NCBI GenBank assembly: GCA_001683895.1
Contig: LXQJ01000050.1
Location: 19,569-83,568 of the forward strand
Source of the DNA: Luteimonas sp. ANT-B3E
GTDB lineage: Bacteria > Pseudomonadota > Gammaproteobacteria > Xanthomonadales > Xanthomonadaceae
Length of the DNA: 64,000 bases
Direction: 5' to 3'
Position 1 is the stretch's first letter, and every line of letters begins with the position of its first letter. The notes below the pieces were generated by a model. That model was not told where the DNA came from, did no database searches, and saw only the letters and a list, made by a program, of their open reading frames with translations. The position numbers and the translations under genes are program-made. Shown one piece after another: positions 8,751-17,084 of this stretch.

Positions 8751-10724
8751 ATGCGCGCGCAGGCCGACCACGCACGCGCGGTTCTGGACGCGATTCCGCA
8801 GCGCACGGTGATCCGCGCCGCGCTCGACGTCGCCGACGCCACCCGCCCCTACATCGTCTTCGACATTGTCCGCGCCACCGACGCGCGCACATTCTTCATG
8901 CGCCGCGAGGCCAACGCCAGCATCGGCCGGCTGTTCGTGCGCGACGGCGACAGCGGCGAGGGACGCATGGTCTTCGACCCGGCGACGCTGGACAGCGAGG
9001 GGCTGACGCACGCCATCAGCTGGAGTTACCCGTCTCCCAGCGGCCGCCGTGTCGTCGTCGGCGTCGCCGCCAACGGCGCCGAGGACGCGGAGTTCCACGT
9101 CCTCGACGTCGACAGCGGCCAGCGATTGGAGGGGCCGATCCCACGCAGCTGGCTCGGCATCGTCACCTGGGTCGACGACGACCATTTGCTGCTGGGGCGC
9201 ATGCGCGAGACCGCGACCGGCGAGCCCAAGGAGGCCGCGTGGCTCGACTCGCAGACCTGGCTGCACCGCATCGGCACACCGATCGAAGACGACGTGCACG
9301 TCTTCGGCACCCGGTCAGCGCAGGTGCCCGAGGAGCTGCCGGCGGAGGACTTCGTCGGCGTGATGCATCGCGATGGCGAACCGTACGCGCTGGGGCTGGG
9401 CGTGGGCGCACGCGCACATTTTTCGGCATGGACGCTGCCGGCGGCCGACCTCGGCAAGCCCGACGCGCGGTGGACGCGCCTGTTCGGCGATGACGCACAG
9501 AACCAGTACGGCGGCGACGTGCGCGACGGCCAGCTGTACGTGGTGTCGACCCGCGACCCGAATGGCGAAATCGTGCGCTACGACCTCGCCAGCGGCGAGC
9601 GTCGCGTGCTGCGGCCAGCCGGCGATCGCCCGATCGAGTCGCTGGGCGTCGCCCGCGACGCGCTGTATTTCCGCGAGCGCGACGGTGTGTACTCCCAGCT
9701 CAAGCGCATCAGCTTCGATGGCAGCGGCGAGGTCGCGATCGCCTTCCCGCGGCGCGGCACACCGATGCCGTCGGGCAGCAGCTACACCAACCCGCTGCTG
9801 GACGGCGCGCTGGTGGTACTGGATGCCTGGACCGTGCCCGGTACCGACTTCCTGGTCCATGCCGACAGACGTACGACATCACCCGGGCTGCTGGCGCCGG
9901 TCACCGGCATCGACCTGGCACAGGTGCACGCCCGCGACCTGGTGGCCACCAGCCACGACGGCGTCAAGGTGCCGCTGACCCTGCTCCACTACGGCGCCCT
10001 GGCGCCGGCGGGGGAGCAGCGCGTGCTGCTGACTGGCTATGGCGCGTACGGCATGACCTTCGACCCCGGCTTCAGCCCGCAGTGGATCGGCCTGATGCAG
10101 CAGGGCATCGCGTTCGCGAACTGCCACGTGCGCGGCGGCGGCGAGTTCGGCAACGCCTGGCACGAGGGCGGCCGGCTTGGCACCAAGGCCAACACCTGGA
10201 AGGACCTCATCGCCTGCGCCGAGGCGCTGCGCGACCAGGGGATCACCGTGCCCGGGCGTCTCGTCGGCATGGGCACCAGCGCCGGCGGCATCACCATCAG
10301 CAACGCGGTCATCGAGCGCCCGGAGCTGTTCGCCGCGGCGATCAACGATGTCGGTGTCTCCGACGTGCTGCGCTCGCTGTCCGCAAGCGCCAACGGTCCC
10401 AACCACTACGCCGAGAACGGCGACATCCGCACCGCCGAGGGCGCCGGCTTCGCACGCGCCGCGTCGGGCTACGACAAGATCGTCGCGGGGCGCGCGTATC
10501 CGCCGTGGCTGGTGATCCACGGCATCAACGATCCGCGCGTCGACGTCTGGCAGTCCAACAAGTTCACCGCGCGCATGCAGGCCGCCGGCGACGCACCGGT
10601 GCTGTACCGGCTCGATTACGCAAGCGGCCACGGCATGGGCTCATCGGCCGATGCGCGCAAGGACTACGCCGCCGATATCGCGGCGTTCGCGATCGCGAAC
10701 ACCGCAGGTGATACCGGCCCCTGA
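8751..10724 (+). CDS. Prolyl oligopeptidase-family serine peptidase (S9A), lacking its N-terminus
   Basis: The protein has a beta-propeller region followed by an alpha/beta hydrolase domain. The likely triad is Ser510 (MGTSAGG), Asp594 (GINDPRV) and His627 (ASGHGM). Family enzymes cleave short peptides, often after proline, and many are secreted. The first ATG (8751) falls inside a conserved block: the codons before it read EDPATLAW, the usual EDP..L.W motif, but the frame is closed by a stop at 8649-8651. The 5' end, including any signal peptide, is therefore missing. The catalytic domain is intact, so the gene may make a cytoplasmic remnant or be a pseudogene. Confidence 0.8.
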   Translation: MRAQADHARAVLDAIPQRTVIRAALDVADATRPYIVFDIVRATDARTFFMRREANASIGRLFVRDGDSGEGRMVFDPATLDSEGLTHAISWSYPSPSGRRVVVGVAANGAEDAEFHVLDVDSGQRLEGPIPRSWLGIVTWVDDDHLLLGRMRETATGEPKEAAWLDSQTWLHRIGTPIEDDVHVFGTRSAQVPEELPAEDFVGVMHRDGEPYALGLGVGARAHFSAWTLPAADLGKPDARWTRLFGDDAQNQYGGDVRDGQLYVVSTRDPNGEIVRYDLASGERRVLRPAGDRPIESLGVARDALYFRERDGVYSQLKRISFDGSGEVAIAFPRRGTPMPSGSSYTNPLLDGALVVLDAWTVPGTDFLVHADRRTTSPGLLAPVTGIDLAQVHARDLVATSHDGVKVPLTLLHYGALAPAGEQRVLLTGYGAYGMTFDPGFSPQWIGLMQQGIAFANCHVRGGGEFGNAWHEGGRLGTKANTWKDLIACAEALRDQGITVPGRLVGMGTSAGGITISNAVIERPELFAAAINDVGVSDVLRSLSASANGPNHYAENGDIRTAEGAGFARAASGYDKIVAGRAYPPWLVIHGINDPRVDVWQSNKFTARMQAAGDAPVLYRLDYASGHGMGSSADARKDYAADIAAFAIANTAGDTGP

Positions 10725-10843
10725 GGCGCACTGGCCGTCTCCGTCCGTCGCGCCGTCGGCGCCCGACCCACACGCGCGGCCACCGGTCGACGCCGCGAGC
10801 GGGTACATCGTCCAGGCGACGTCGCCTCCGACGTCGCCCGTCC

Positions 10844-11743
10844 TCAGCCAGTGGCGACAAACGTCGCGGCCATGCGCCCAACCGCGGCCATCGCCGCGTC
10901 ACGCGGGGTCGATGGGTCCGCATAAGCGTGCAGGTACGCCACCGCCACCACTGGGGGCGCTCCGGGGCTGGGCCAGGCGATGGCGACGTCGGCGGTGACC
11001 GGGTTGGCGCTGTTGGCGGTCCCGGTCTTGTTGCCGACCCGCCACCCCGGTGGAAGGCCCGCGCGCAGGCGCCGGTCGCCGGTGGTGGTCGCCACCATCC
11101 AGTCCACGAGCTGCGCGCGGGACGCCGGCGCCAGCGCATCCCCCACCAGCAGCGTGCGCAGCGTGTCCAGCATCGCGTCCGGCGACGTCGTGTCGCGCGG
11201 GTCGCCGGGACGGGCTTCGTTGAGCGCCGGCTCATAGCGGTCGAGCCTGGTGATGGTGTCGCCGAGGGTACGCAGCCACGTTGTCAGCCCCGCAGGACCA
11301 CCGATGGCGTCGAGCTGCAGATTGGCGGCGGTGTTGTCGCTGACTGTGATGGAGGCGTGGCACAGCTCGGCCAGGGTGATGCCGGGCGGGCCGAGGCGCT
11401 CCTCCGTGACCGGAGACCAGGGCACGAGCGCCTCGCGCGCCACCACCACGCGGCGGTCGAGCCGCTCGCGGCTGGCGTCCACCCGCGCCAGGATCGCGGC
11501 CGAGGCGAGCGTTTTGAAGGTGCTGCACATCGCAAAGCGTTCGCCGCCGCGATGCGAGACGCGGCGGCCGCTGGCGGTATCGAGGATCGCGACGCCCAGG
11601 CGGCCACCCTCGCGCTGCTCGAGCGCTGCGAGGGAACTGCGCGCCGCGGCGGCGGTCACATCGCCCGCGCGCGATGCGCACGCCGGCAGCAGCAGGACGC
11701 CGGCGGCAGCCAACAGGGAGCGGCGATGGTGATCGAGGGGCAT
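10844..11743 (-). CDS. Class A beta-lactamase, L2-like, with Tat-type signal
   Basis: The 299-residue serine beta-lactamase carries all class A motifs: S-T-F-K with Ser74 (Ambler Ser70), S-D-N at 135-137, E-P-A-L-N with Glu171 (Ambler Glu166), and K-T-G at 239-241. A Cys precedes the active serine, as in Stenotrophomonas L2 enzymes. The N-terminus has twin arginines and a hydrophobic stretch (HRRSLLAAAGVLLLPAC), suggesting Tat export, and LPAC could serve as a lipobox. Residues after K-T-G (TANSANPVTAD) are a little longer than usual. No ampR gene is adjacent, so induction through AmpR is not supported by context. The substrate range cannot be read from sequence. Confidence 0.9.
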   Translation of the reverse strand: MPLDHHRRSLLAAAGVLLLPACASRAGDVTAAAARSSLAALEQREGGRLGVAILDTASGRRVSHRGGERFAMCSTFKTLASAAILARVDASRERLDRRVVVAREALVPWSPVTEERLGPPGITLAELCHASITVSDNTAANLQLDAIGGPAGLTTWLRTLGDTITRLDRYEPALNEARPGDPRDTTSPDAMLDTLRTLLVGDALAPASRAQLVDWMVATTTGDRRLRAGLPPGWRVGNKTGTANSANPVTADVAIAWPSPGAPPVVAVAYLHAYADPSTPRDAAMAAVGRMAATFVATG

Positions 11744-11835
11744 GGCGGGACTTCGGTAGACGGCGGAGATACGGGAGGCGCGCCAGCGTATTGTCGGCGA
11801 GCGCCGGCAGCACGCGCACCGGCGCGTTGCGACGC

Positions 11836-12548
11836 ATGCGAGCGTCCGTCAGGATCCCGCCCGATGCCAGGCCGGTGACACCCTCCTATTGCCGCCCGCT
11901 GCCGCGGGCGCATCTCGACACACGCGACCAGCGCGCGTCGCTGCTGGCGATGCTGCTGCTGCACGTGGTTGCGGCAGCCTGGCTGCTGATGCGCGAGGCC
12001 GACCCATTGCCGGCACCCGGAGCCGACGAGGCGCTGCAGGTCGTCTTCATCGACGCGCCCCGCAGTGCGCCGCAGCCAGCGACCGTTGCCGCGCCTGCGG
12101 TGGATGCGGCATCACCGGCTCCGGCAAAGGGCCCCGCGATGCAGGCACCCCCGTCGTGACGGAGAGGACCGGCGACCCGAGTGCCGAAGCCCCGCTGACC
12201 GCTGTTCCCGTGGCCGCCCCATCGCCGGCGCCGCTGGCCGTCGACGCGTGGCCCGTGAGGCCCACAGCGGCTCCCGCCCCGCCCCGTTACTCGCGCGACC
12301 CCCTCGGCGCGCCGCCGCCAGACCTCGTGTCGGTACCGCCGACCGTGCGCCTGCGCATGCAGCCACCGCCCTCGCTGCAGCGCACGGTGCGCCGGGTCGC
12401 CGCGCTCATCGCGCCGCCGGCCGGCTACGAGGCCGATCCCTGCCCGCGCATCGGCCGCAACCTGGCGGTGCTGTCCGGCGACGGAAGCGACACGGGTCGG
12501 GCGCTGATGGCGGAAGAACTGCGCCGGCGGGCGCAGATGTGCGATTGA
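11836..12548 (+). CDS. Hypothetical single-pass, proline-rich protein (TonB-like layout), frameshifted
   Basis: The N-terminal part carries one transmembrane helix (SLLAMLLLHVVAAAWLLM) after a short charged segment, followed by a long Ala/Pro-rich stretch. The frame closes at 12159. A second frame continues the Pro-rich region and ends in a compact domain with two cysteines (ADPCPRIGRN and RRAQMCD). Adding one C to the run at 12149-12153 joins the two as QAPPVVTERTGD, so I treat them as one gene with an indel, probably in the homopolymer. The layout (helix, proline spacer, small periplasmic domain) recalls TonB-type proteins, but I do not recognise the C-terminal domain. The start is uncertain. 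Confidence 0.55.
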
Positions 12549-12689
12549 ACGGAGCACGCCACGCTTCCACCAATGACGCATGGTCGATGCGCCTTCCGGC
12601 ATCATCCGGCAGAACCCGGCCATCGCATCTCCGCCGCGGAACGCGTATTCCCCGACCTCCACTGCCGGCAGTGCGCCGAAGCGGATGCG

Positions 12690-13493
12690 TCAGGCGACGA
12701 CCACGACCTCGTCGCCGACTCGCAGCGTGCCGGTTCCGCGTGGCACCAGGTGCTGTCCGAACGTGACGCCAGCATCGCTGCGCCGATAGCCGGCCAGCGT
12801 GCGCAGCGGCTCGCCGCCCGCATCGCGCTCGCCGCGGTCCGGGTCGACCGTGGTGAACACGCAGCGCGTGCACGCCCGCATCACGTCGAACTCGACGCCG
12901 CCGATGCGCAGCCGCGACCACGCGTCCTCGGCGTGCGCGTCGACGCCGTCGACCACCAGGTTGGGCCTGAAGCGCCGCATCGACACCGGCCGCGGCAGGC
13001 GCGCGTTGAGTCCGTCCAGCGAGCCTTGCGACAGCAGCAGCAGCGGCAAGCTGTCGGCGAAACTCACCTGGTCACCGGCGCGCGTGCCCGGCGCATCGAC
13101 CGCGCGCGCCGCGGCGGCGTCCATGTACGCCAGACGCACATGCACGCCCAGATACGCAGACAACCAGTCGTCGGCGGCGGCGTCCGTCGCGCTGGCGTCG
13201 ACCTCGTCGTCCCAGACGCGCACTGGCAGCCGCGATGCCGGTGCGCCCGGCACCGCGATCCGCAGCGTCGCCATGCCCGGCGCGTCCAGACGCAGCCCGC
13301 CGGCATCGGGCCGCGCCTGCACCAGCGTCAGACCCGGCTGCGTGCGGCCGGTCACCGCTACGCCGTTGCCGTCGACCGCCATCCAGCGCCGGTCATGGGC
13401 GAGGCCGCGGCGCTGCACGCACGCCTCCGCCACATCCAGCGGCGCGCAGGACTTGAGCGGATGCAGGTGGATCGATGCAAGCGCGATCGCCAT
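12690..13493 (-). CDS. MOSC-domain protein (YcbX-like)
   Basis: The 267-residue protein has an N-terminal MOSC_N beta-barrel domain (IHLHPLKSCAPL, GLAHDRRWMAVD) and a C-terminal MOSC domain (RFRPNLVVDGVDAHAEDAW) with the conserved cysteine in ACTRCVFTTVDPD. MOSC proteins bind the molybdenum cofactor through that cysteine and, like YcbX and mARC, reduce N-hydroxylated compounds. No 2Fe-2S domain is fused, so an external electron donor is expected. The start was set at M-A-I-A-L-A-S because homology begins there; the in-frame codons further upstream read as low-complexity noise. Confidence 0.82.
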   Translation of the reverse strand: MAIALASIHLHPLKSCAPLDVAEACVQRRGLAHDRRWMAVDGNGVAVTGRTQPGLTLVQARPDAGGLRLDAPGMATLRIAVPGAPASRLPVRVWDDEVDASATDAAADDWLSAYLGVHVRLAYMDAAAARAVDAPGTRAGDQVSFADSLPLLLLSQGSLDGLNARLPRPVSMRRFRPNLVVDGVDAHAEDAWSRLRIGGVEFDVMRACTRCVFTTVDPDRGERDAGGEPLRTLAGYRRSDAGVTFGQHLVPRGTGTLRVGDEVVVVA

Positions 13494-13515
13494 GGCGCGG
13501 CTGTCGGTGCCGCCG

Positions 13516-14088
13516 CTACCAGACCAGGTCGTCGGGGACGACGAAGCGCGCGTAGTGCGCGGCATCGGCGTCCTCCTCGCGTGCGGCGTCCGTCGGCGTG
13601 CCGTCGTCGGCCCGCGACACGGCCGCGGCGCCATGGTCCAGCGCGACCAGCGACGCGTCTCGTGCCAGCACCTTGTCGGCGGCGGCGCGCGGCAGCAGCG
13701 CGTAGCCGTCGTCGCGCGTCGTCACGACCAGCGCGCCCTTCGCCAGCTGCGCGCGCTGCGCGCTGCCCACCAGCACGCGGCGGATCGCCCCGGCGTGCTC
13801 GAACGCGTACGCGATCTCGCCGTCTGCCGGCACCGCGTGGGTCGCGACCAGCTGCCGCGCCTGCGCCTGCAGCTCCCGCAGCCGCAGCTCGTCGCGCCGC
13901 GCGGCCGACAGCGCGCGGTCACGCTCGGCGCGCTCGACCTGCAGCTGCCGCGCGTCGACGCGGTCGGCCGGCGGCGGCAACGGCTTGCGCGCGTGGCGCT
14001 GCTTCGCCTGCTCGCGTGCGATCTCGTCGAGCCTGCCCTTCTGGGCGAGGCCCGCTTTCAGCAGCTGTTCCTGCAGGGGATTGCGCAT
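13516..14088 (-). CDS. DUF2058 family protein (YaiL-like nucleoprotein)
   Basis: The 190-residue protein begins MRNPLQEQLLKAGLAQK, has a long Arg/Glu/Ala-rich helix typical of DUF2058, and ends in a globular part (FEHAGAIRRVLVG, FVVPDDLVW). E. coli YaiL belongs to this family and is described as nucleic-acid associated; the molecular role is unknown. It lies 22 bases upstream of the MOSC gene on the same strand, so the two may be co-transcribed. Confidence 0.8.
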   Translation of the reverse strand: MRNPLQEQLLKAGLAQKGRLDEIAREQAKQRHARKPLPPPADRVDARQLQVERAERDRALSAARRDELRLRELQAQARQLVATHAVPADGEIAYAFEHAGAIRRVLVGSAQRAQLAKGALVVTTRDDGYALLPRAAADKVLARDASLVALDHGAAAVSRADDGTPTDAAREEDADAAHYARFVVPDDLVW

Positions 14089-14182
14089 TGCAGTGATGCC
14101 CGGGCGCGACGTTGGCGGGATGCGCCGAGTATACGGAGGACGCCGCGCGCGCCCTCCCCAGGTATCCCGGGGCCTGCGGAAC

Positions 14183-14428
14183 TCAGATCCCCGGGCGGTA
14201 GCGCGCCGCGCTGATGCAGGAGAACACGCTGACGACGAACCAGCCGAACGGGAACAGCGACAGGGTCAGCAGCCAGGTAACGGCGCCCGCGGCGCAGGCG
14301 GCCAGAAACCAGATGACGGCGGACATGACGCGGCCCTGCACCAGCTGGCCGAGGCCGGGGATGAAAAAGCTGCAGATCGCGGCGATGACGTTGCCCGACG
14401 AGCCCTGGGTGGTGGCGGGGTGGTTCAT
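14183..14428 (-). CDS. Small membrane protein, TM2-like
   Basis: The 81-residue protein has two hydrophobic helices. The first begins with the FFIPGLGQLVQGR stretch seen in TM2-domain and related small membrane proteins, and the second is WFVVSVFSCISAA. The start at 14428 (M-N-H-P-A) was chosen because GGAG stands seven bases upstream. It lies alone between the DUF2058 gene and a divergent GIY-YIG gene. No function can be assigned. Confidence 0.7.
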   Translation of the reverse strand: MNHPATTQGSSGNVIAAICSFFIPGLGQLVQGRVMSAVIWFLAACAAGAVTWLLTLSLFPFGWFVVSVFSCISAARYRPGI

Positions 14429-14571
14429 GACATGTCTCCGGGGGAAGGCTGGCGAGGGGCGCATCGTCCCGGATGACTCGGCGCAGCACGGTGAAGGACC
14501 GGCGGTCGCCGGTGCATGCGATGACCGCGACGCCGCTCCGGAAGGCGCCCCGCGCTGGCTACACTGCCGCG

Positions 14572-15033
14572 ATGGCCAGCTGGTTCCTGTATCTCGTCGA
14601 GTGCCGCGGCGGCAGCGTGTATACCGGCATCACGACCGACGTCGCGCGGCGCTATGCCGAGCACGTTGCAGGCACGGGCGCGCGCTATACGCGGGCGTGG
14701 CCGCCGCTGCGGTTGCTGGCGCAGTTCACGTATCCCGACCGCGCCGCGGCGAGCCGCGCAGAGCATGCAGTGAAGCAGCTGTCACCGGCGCGAAAACGCG
14801 CGCTGTGTTCCCGCGATGCCGCAACGGGCGCCGGGCCGGCGCCGATGCCACGCGATGACGCGGCGCCGGTGCGACCGACCGCAGGCGGCAGTCAGACCTG
14901 CGCCGCAGGCGTTGCGCCCGTGTCCCTCAGCCGATCGGTACCAGCGGCCACACCGTCAGCAGCATCGGCACGGCCACGGCGATCACCAGCAGCTGCACCG
15001 GCAGGCCGAGGCGCCAGTAGTCGCCGAACCTGA
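14572..15033 (+). CDS. GIY-YIG nuclease superfamily protein (YhbQ-like) with an unusual C-terminal tail
   Basis: Residues of about 1-80 form a compact GIY-YIG domain: [19 protein letters not shown], with the family's paired Y-T/V-Y-T-G-I-T, then RYAEH and a conserved Glu in [11 protein letters not shown]. YhbQ-type proteins are about 90-100 residues long and usually annotated as possible endonucleases. Here the frame stays open to 154 residues, and the last 70 are a Pro/Ala/Arg/Ser-rich tail overlapping the 3' end of the convergent permease gene by 107 bases. The tail looks like read-through into non-coding frame after loss of the normal stop. Confidence 0.75.
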   Translation: MASWFLYLVECRGGSVYTGITTDVARRYAEHVAGTGARYTRAWPPLRLLAQFTYPDRAAASRAEHAVKQLSPARKRALCSRDAATGAGPAPMPRDDAAPVRPTAGGSQTCAAGVAPVSLSRSVPAATPSAASARPRRSPAAAPAGRGASSRRT

Positions 15034-16933
15034 AACCGCCTGGTCCGAGGATCAGGGTGTTGTTCTGGTGTCCGATCGGGGTCAGGAACGCGCACGACGC
15101 CCCGACCGCGACCGCCATCAGGAACGGATCGGCGCTGACGCCGAGCGTCGCCGCGGCGCCGATGGCGATCGGGCACATCACCGCCGCGGTGGCGGCGTTG
15201 TTCATCAGGTCCGACAGCGTCATCGTGACCACCAGGATCAGCACCAGACCCACCACGGCGTGGCCCTGGCCGACGGTGGTGAACAGGAATCGCGCGATCA
15301 GGCCGGCGGTGCCAGTGCTCTCCATCGCGCCCGCCACCGGGATCAGCGCCGCCAGCAGCACGATCACCGGCCAGTCGATGGCCTCGTAGACGTCGCGCGG
15401 CTGCACCGTGCGCAGCACCATCGACGCCAGCACGCCGAGCGCGAACGCCACCGCGGCCGGCAGCACCCCCAGCGCTGCGGCGGCGATCGACAGCAGCATG
15501 ACCGCCGCGGCGGTCAGCGCCTTGCGGCCATCGGGAATGCGCAGGTCGCGCTCGGCGAGCGGCACGCCGCCGTGGTGCGTGGCGAATTCGGCGATCGACT
15601 CCGGGGTGCCCTGCAGCAGCAGCAGGTCGCCGGCGCGGATCGCCTGCGAGCGCAGCCGCTGCATCGAGCGCTGTCCTTCCCGGGACAGCGCGAGCAGGTT
15701 GATGCTGTAGCGCGAGCGCAGCGACAGATCGCTGGCGGTGCGCCCCACCAGTGCGGCGCCCGGCAGCACGGCGAGCTCCTGCAGCACGATGTCGCTGCGG
15801 GGCGTGCGCGCATCGTCGTCCTCGTCCCCTTCTTCGTCCGGGTCCACTTTGCCGTCGATGTCGGCCGCGATGTCCGCATCTGCCGCGCGCCTTGCTGCAG
15901 CGCCGCCCACGCTGGAAGGCTGGCGGCGACCGGCGCCACGTTTGCCTCCAACCGCGGCGCGGGGCGGGGATGCAGTGTCCGCATCGGTAGCATCCTCACG
16001 CACTTTGCTGCCGTCATCGTCGTCCAAGTCCTCGGCGTTGCTGTCGATGGCCTCCTCCAACGCCAGGCCCAGCGACGACAGTACGGTACCCAGGGTGTCG
16101 GCCTCCGCCTCCAGCACGAGGATGTCGCCGCTGCGCACGCGCCGCCCCGGATGCGGCGCATGCACGCGGAACTCGCTCTGCACCATGCCCACCACCTGCG
16201 CGCCGTGCTCGTCCAGCAGCGCCTCCACTTCGCGGATGCGCAGACCGTCGATGCGCGCGCCGTCGCGGATCCGCACCTCGGTCAGGTACAGGCCGGTGTC
16301 GAAGCCCTGCGCCGCGGCGTCCTTGCGGACCGGCACCAGCTTCCACCCGCCCAGCACGATCAGCAGTACGCCCGCCGCCGCGACCGCAAGCCCGACCGGC
16401 GCGAAGTCGAACATCGCGAAGGCGCCCGCGCCGGACTCCGCGCGGAAACCCGACACGATGAGGTTGGGCGGCGTACCGATCAGCGTGGTCATGCCGCCGA
16501 GGATCGACCCGAACGCGAGCGGCATCAGCACCTGGCCCGGTGCCAGCGACTGCTTGCGCGCGATCTGGATCGCGACCGGCATCAGCAGCGCCAGCGCGCC
16601 GACGTTGTTCATGAAGGCCGACAGCAACGCCGCCAGCCCGGTCAGCGACGCGATCGCGAGCATCGGGCCGGCCTGCTTCGGCAGCGCAACCCGCGTCAGC
16701 ACGTCGATCGCGCCCGAGGTCTGCAGCCCGCGGCTCAGCACCAGCACGCAGGCCACTGTGACCACCGCAGGATGGCCGAAGCCGATGAACGCCTCTCCTG
16801 CGCCGACCAGCCCGGTCAGCACGCAGGCCAGCAGGGAGGCCCCCGCGACCATGTCGTGGCGCCAGCGGCCCCAGAGGAACAGCGCCACCGTGGCCAGCAG
16901 GATCGCGAGGATGGTGATCTGGTCGGCGGGCAT
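14927..16933 (-). CDS. SLC13/CitT-type permease with two RCK-C (TrkA-C) domains and an acidic linker
   Basis: The 668-residue protein has an N-terminal membrane half with the SLC13 signatures [15 protein letters not shown] and [12 protein letters not shown]. It has a cytoplasmic part with two TrkA-C domains ([19 protein letters not shown] and [16 protein letters not shown]), and a C-terminal membrane half ([28 protein letters not shown]). Such transporters move di-/tricarboxylates or sulfate with sodium. Between the TrkA-C domains lies a linker of roughly 100 residues with Asp/Glu runs ([20 protein letters not shown]) and Arg/Ala-rich patches, which seems unusually long. The start at M-P-A-D-Q-I-T follows from homology; upstream codons are non-coding. 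The substrate is unknown. Confidence 0.85.
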   Translation of the reverse strand: MPADQITILAILLATVALFLWGRWRHDMVAGASLLACVLTGLVGAGEAFIGFGHPAVVTVACVLVLSRGLQTSGAIDVLTRVALPKQAGPMLAIASLTGLAALLSAFMNNVGALALLMPVAIQIARKQSLAPGQVLMPLAFGSILGGMTTLIGTPPNLIVSGFRAESGAGAFAMFDFAPVGLAVAAAGVLLIVLGGWKLVPVRKDAAAQGFDTGLYLTEVRIRDGARIDGLRIREVEALLDEHGAQVVGMVQSEFRVHAPHPGRRVRSGDILVLEAEADTLGTVLSSLGLALEEAIDSNAEDLDDDDGSKVREDATDADTASPPRAAVGGKRGAGRRQPSSVGGAAARRAADADIAADIDGKVDPDEEGDEDDDARTPRSDIVLQELAVLPGAALVGRTASDLSLRSRYSINLLALSREGQRSMQRLRSQAIRAGDLLLLQGTPESIAEFATHHGGVPLAERDLRIPDGRKALTAAAVMLLSIAAAALGVLPAAVAFALGVLASMVLRTVQPRDVYEAIDWPVIVLLAALIPVAGAMESTGTAGLIARFLFTTVGQGHAVVGLVLILVVTMTLSDLMNNAATAAVMCPIAIGAAATLGVSADPFLMAVAVGASCAFLTPIGHQNNTLILGPGGFRFGDYWRLGLPVQLLVIAVAVPMLLTVWPLVPIG

Positions 16934-17084
16934 CGGCGCGGGACGGTGGTGGCCGCACAGCGTAAACGCAGGAGCCCCCGCCGGGACACGCGTGCCGCGG
17001 TGCGATGGCCGCGCTGCGGTTGAATCCGCCTCCCTTGCCCCCACCACTGCGGCTCGCACCCTGTTGCCGCACGAGGCCTGCCCG

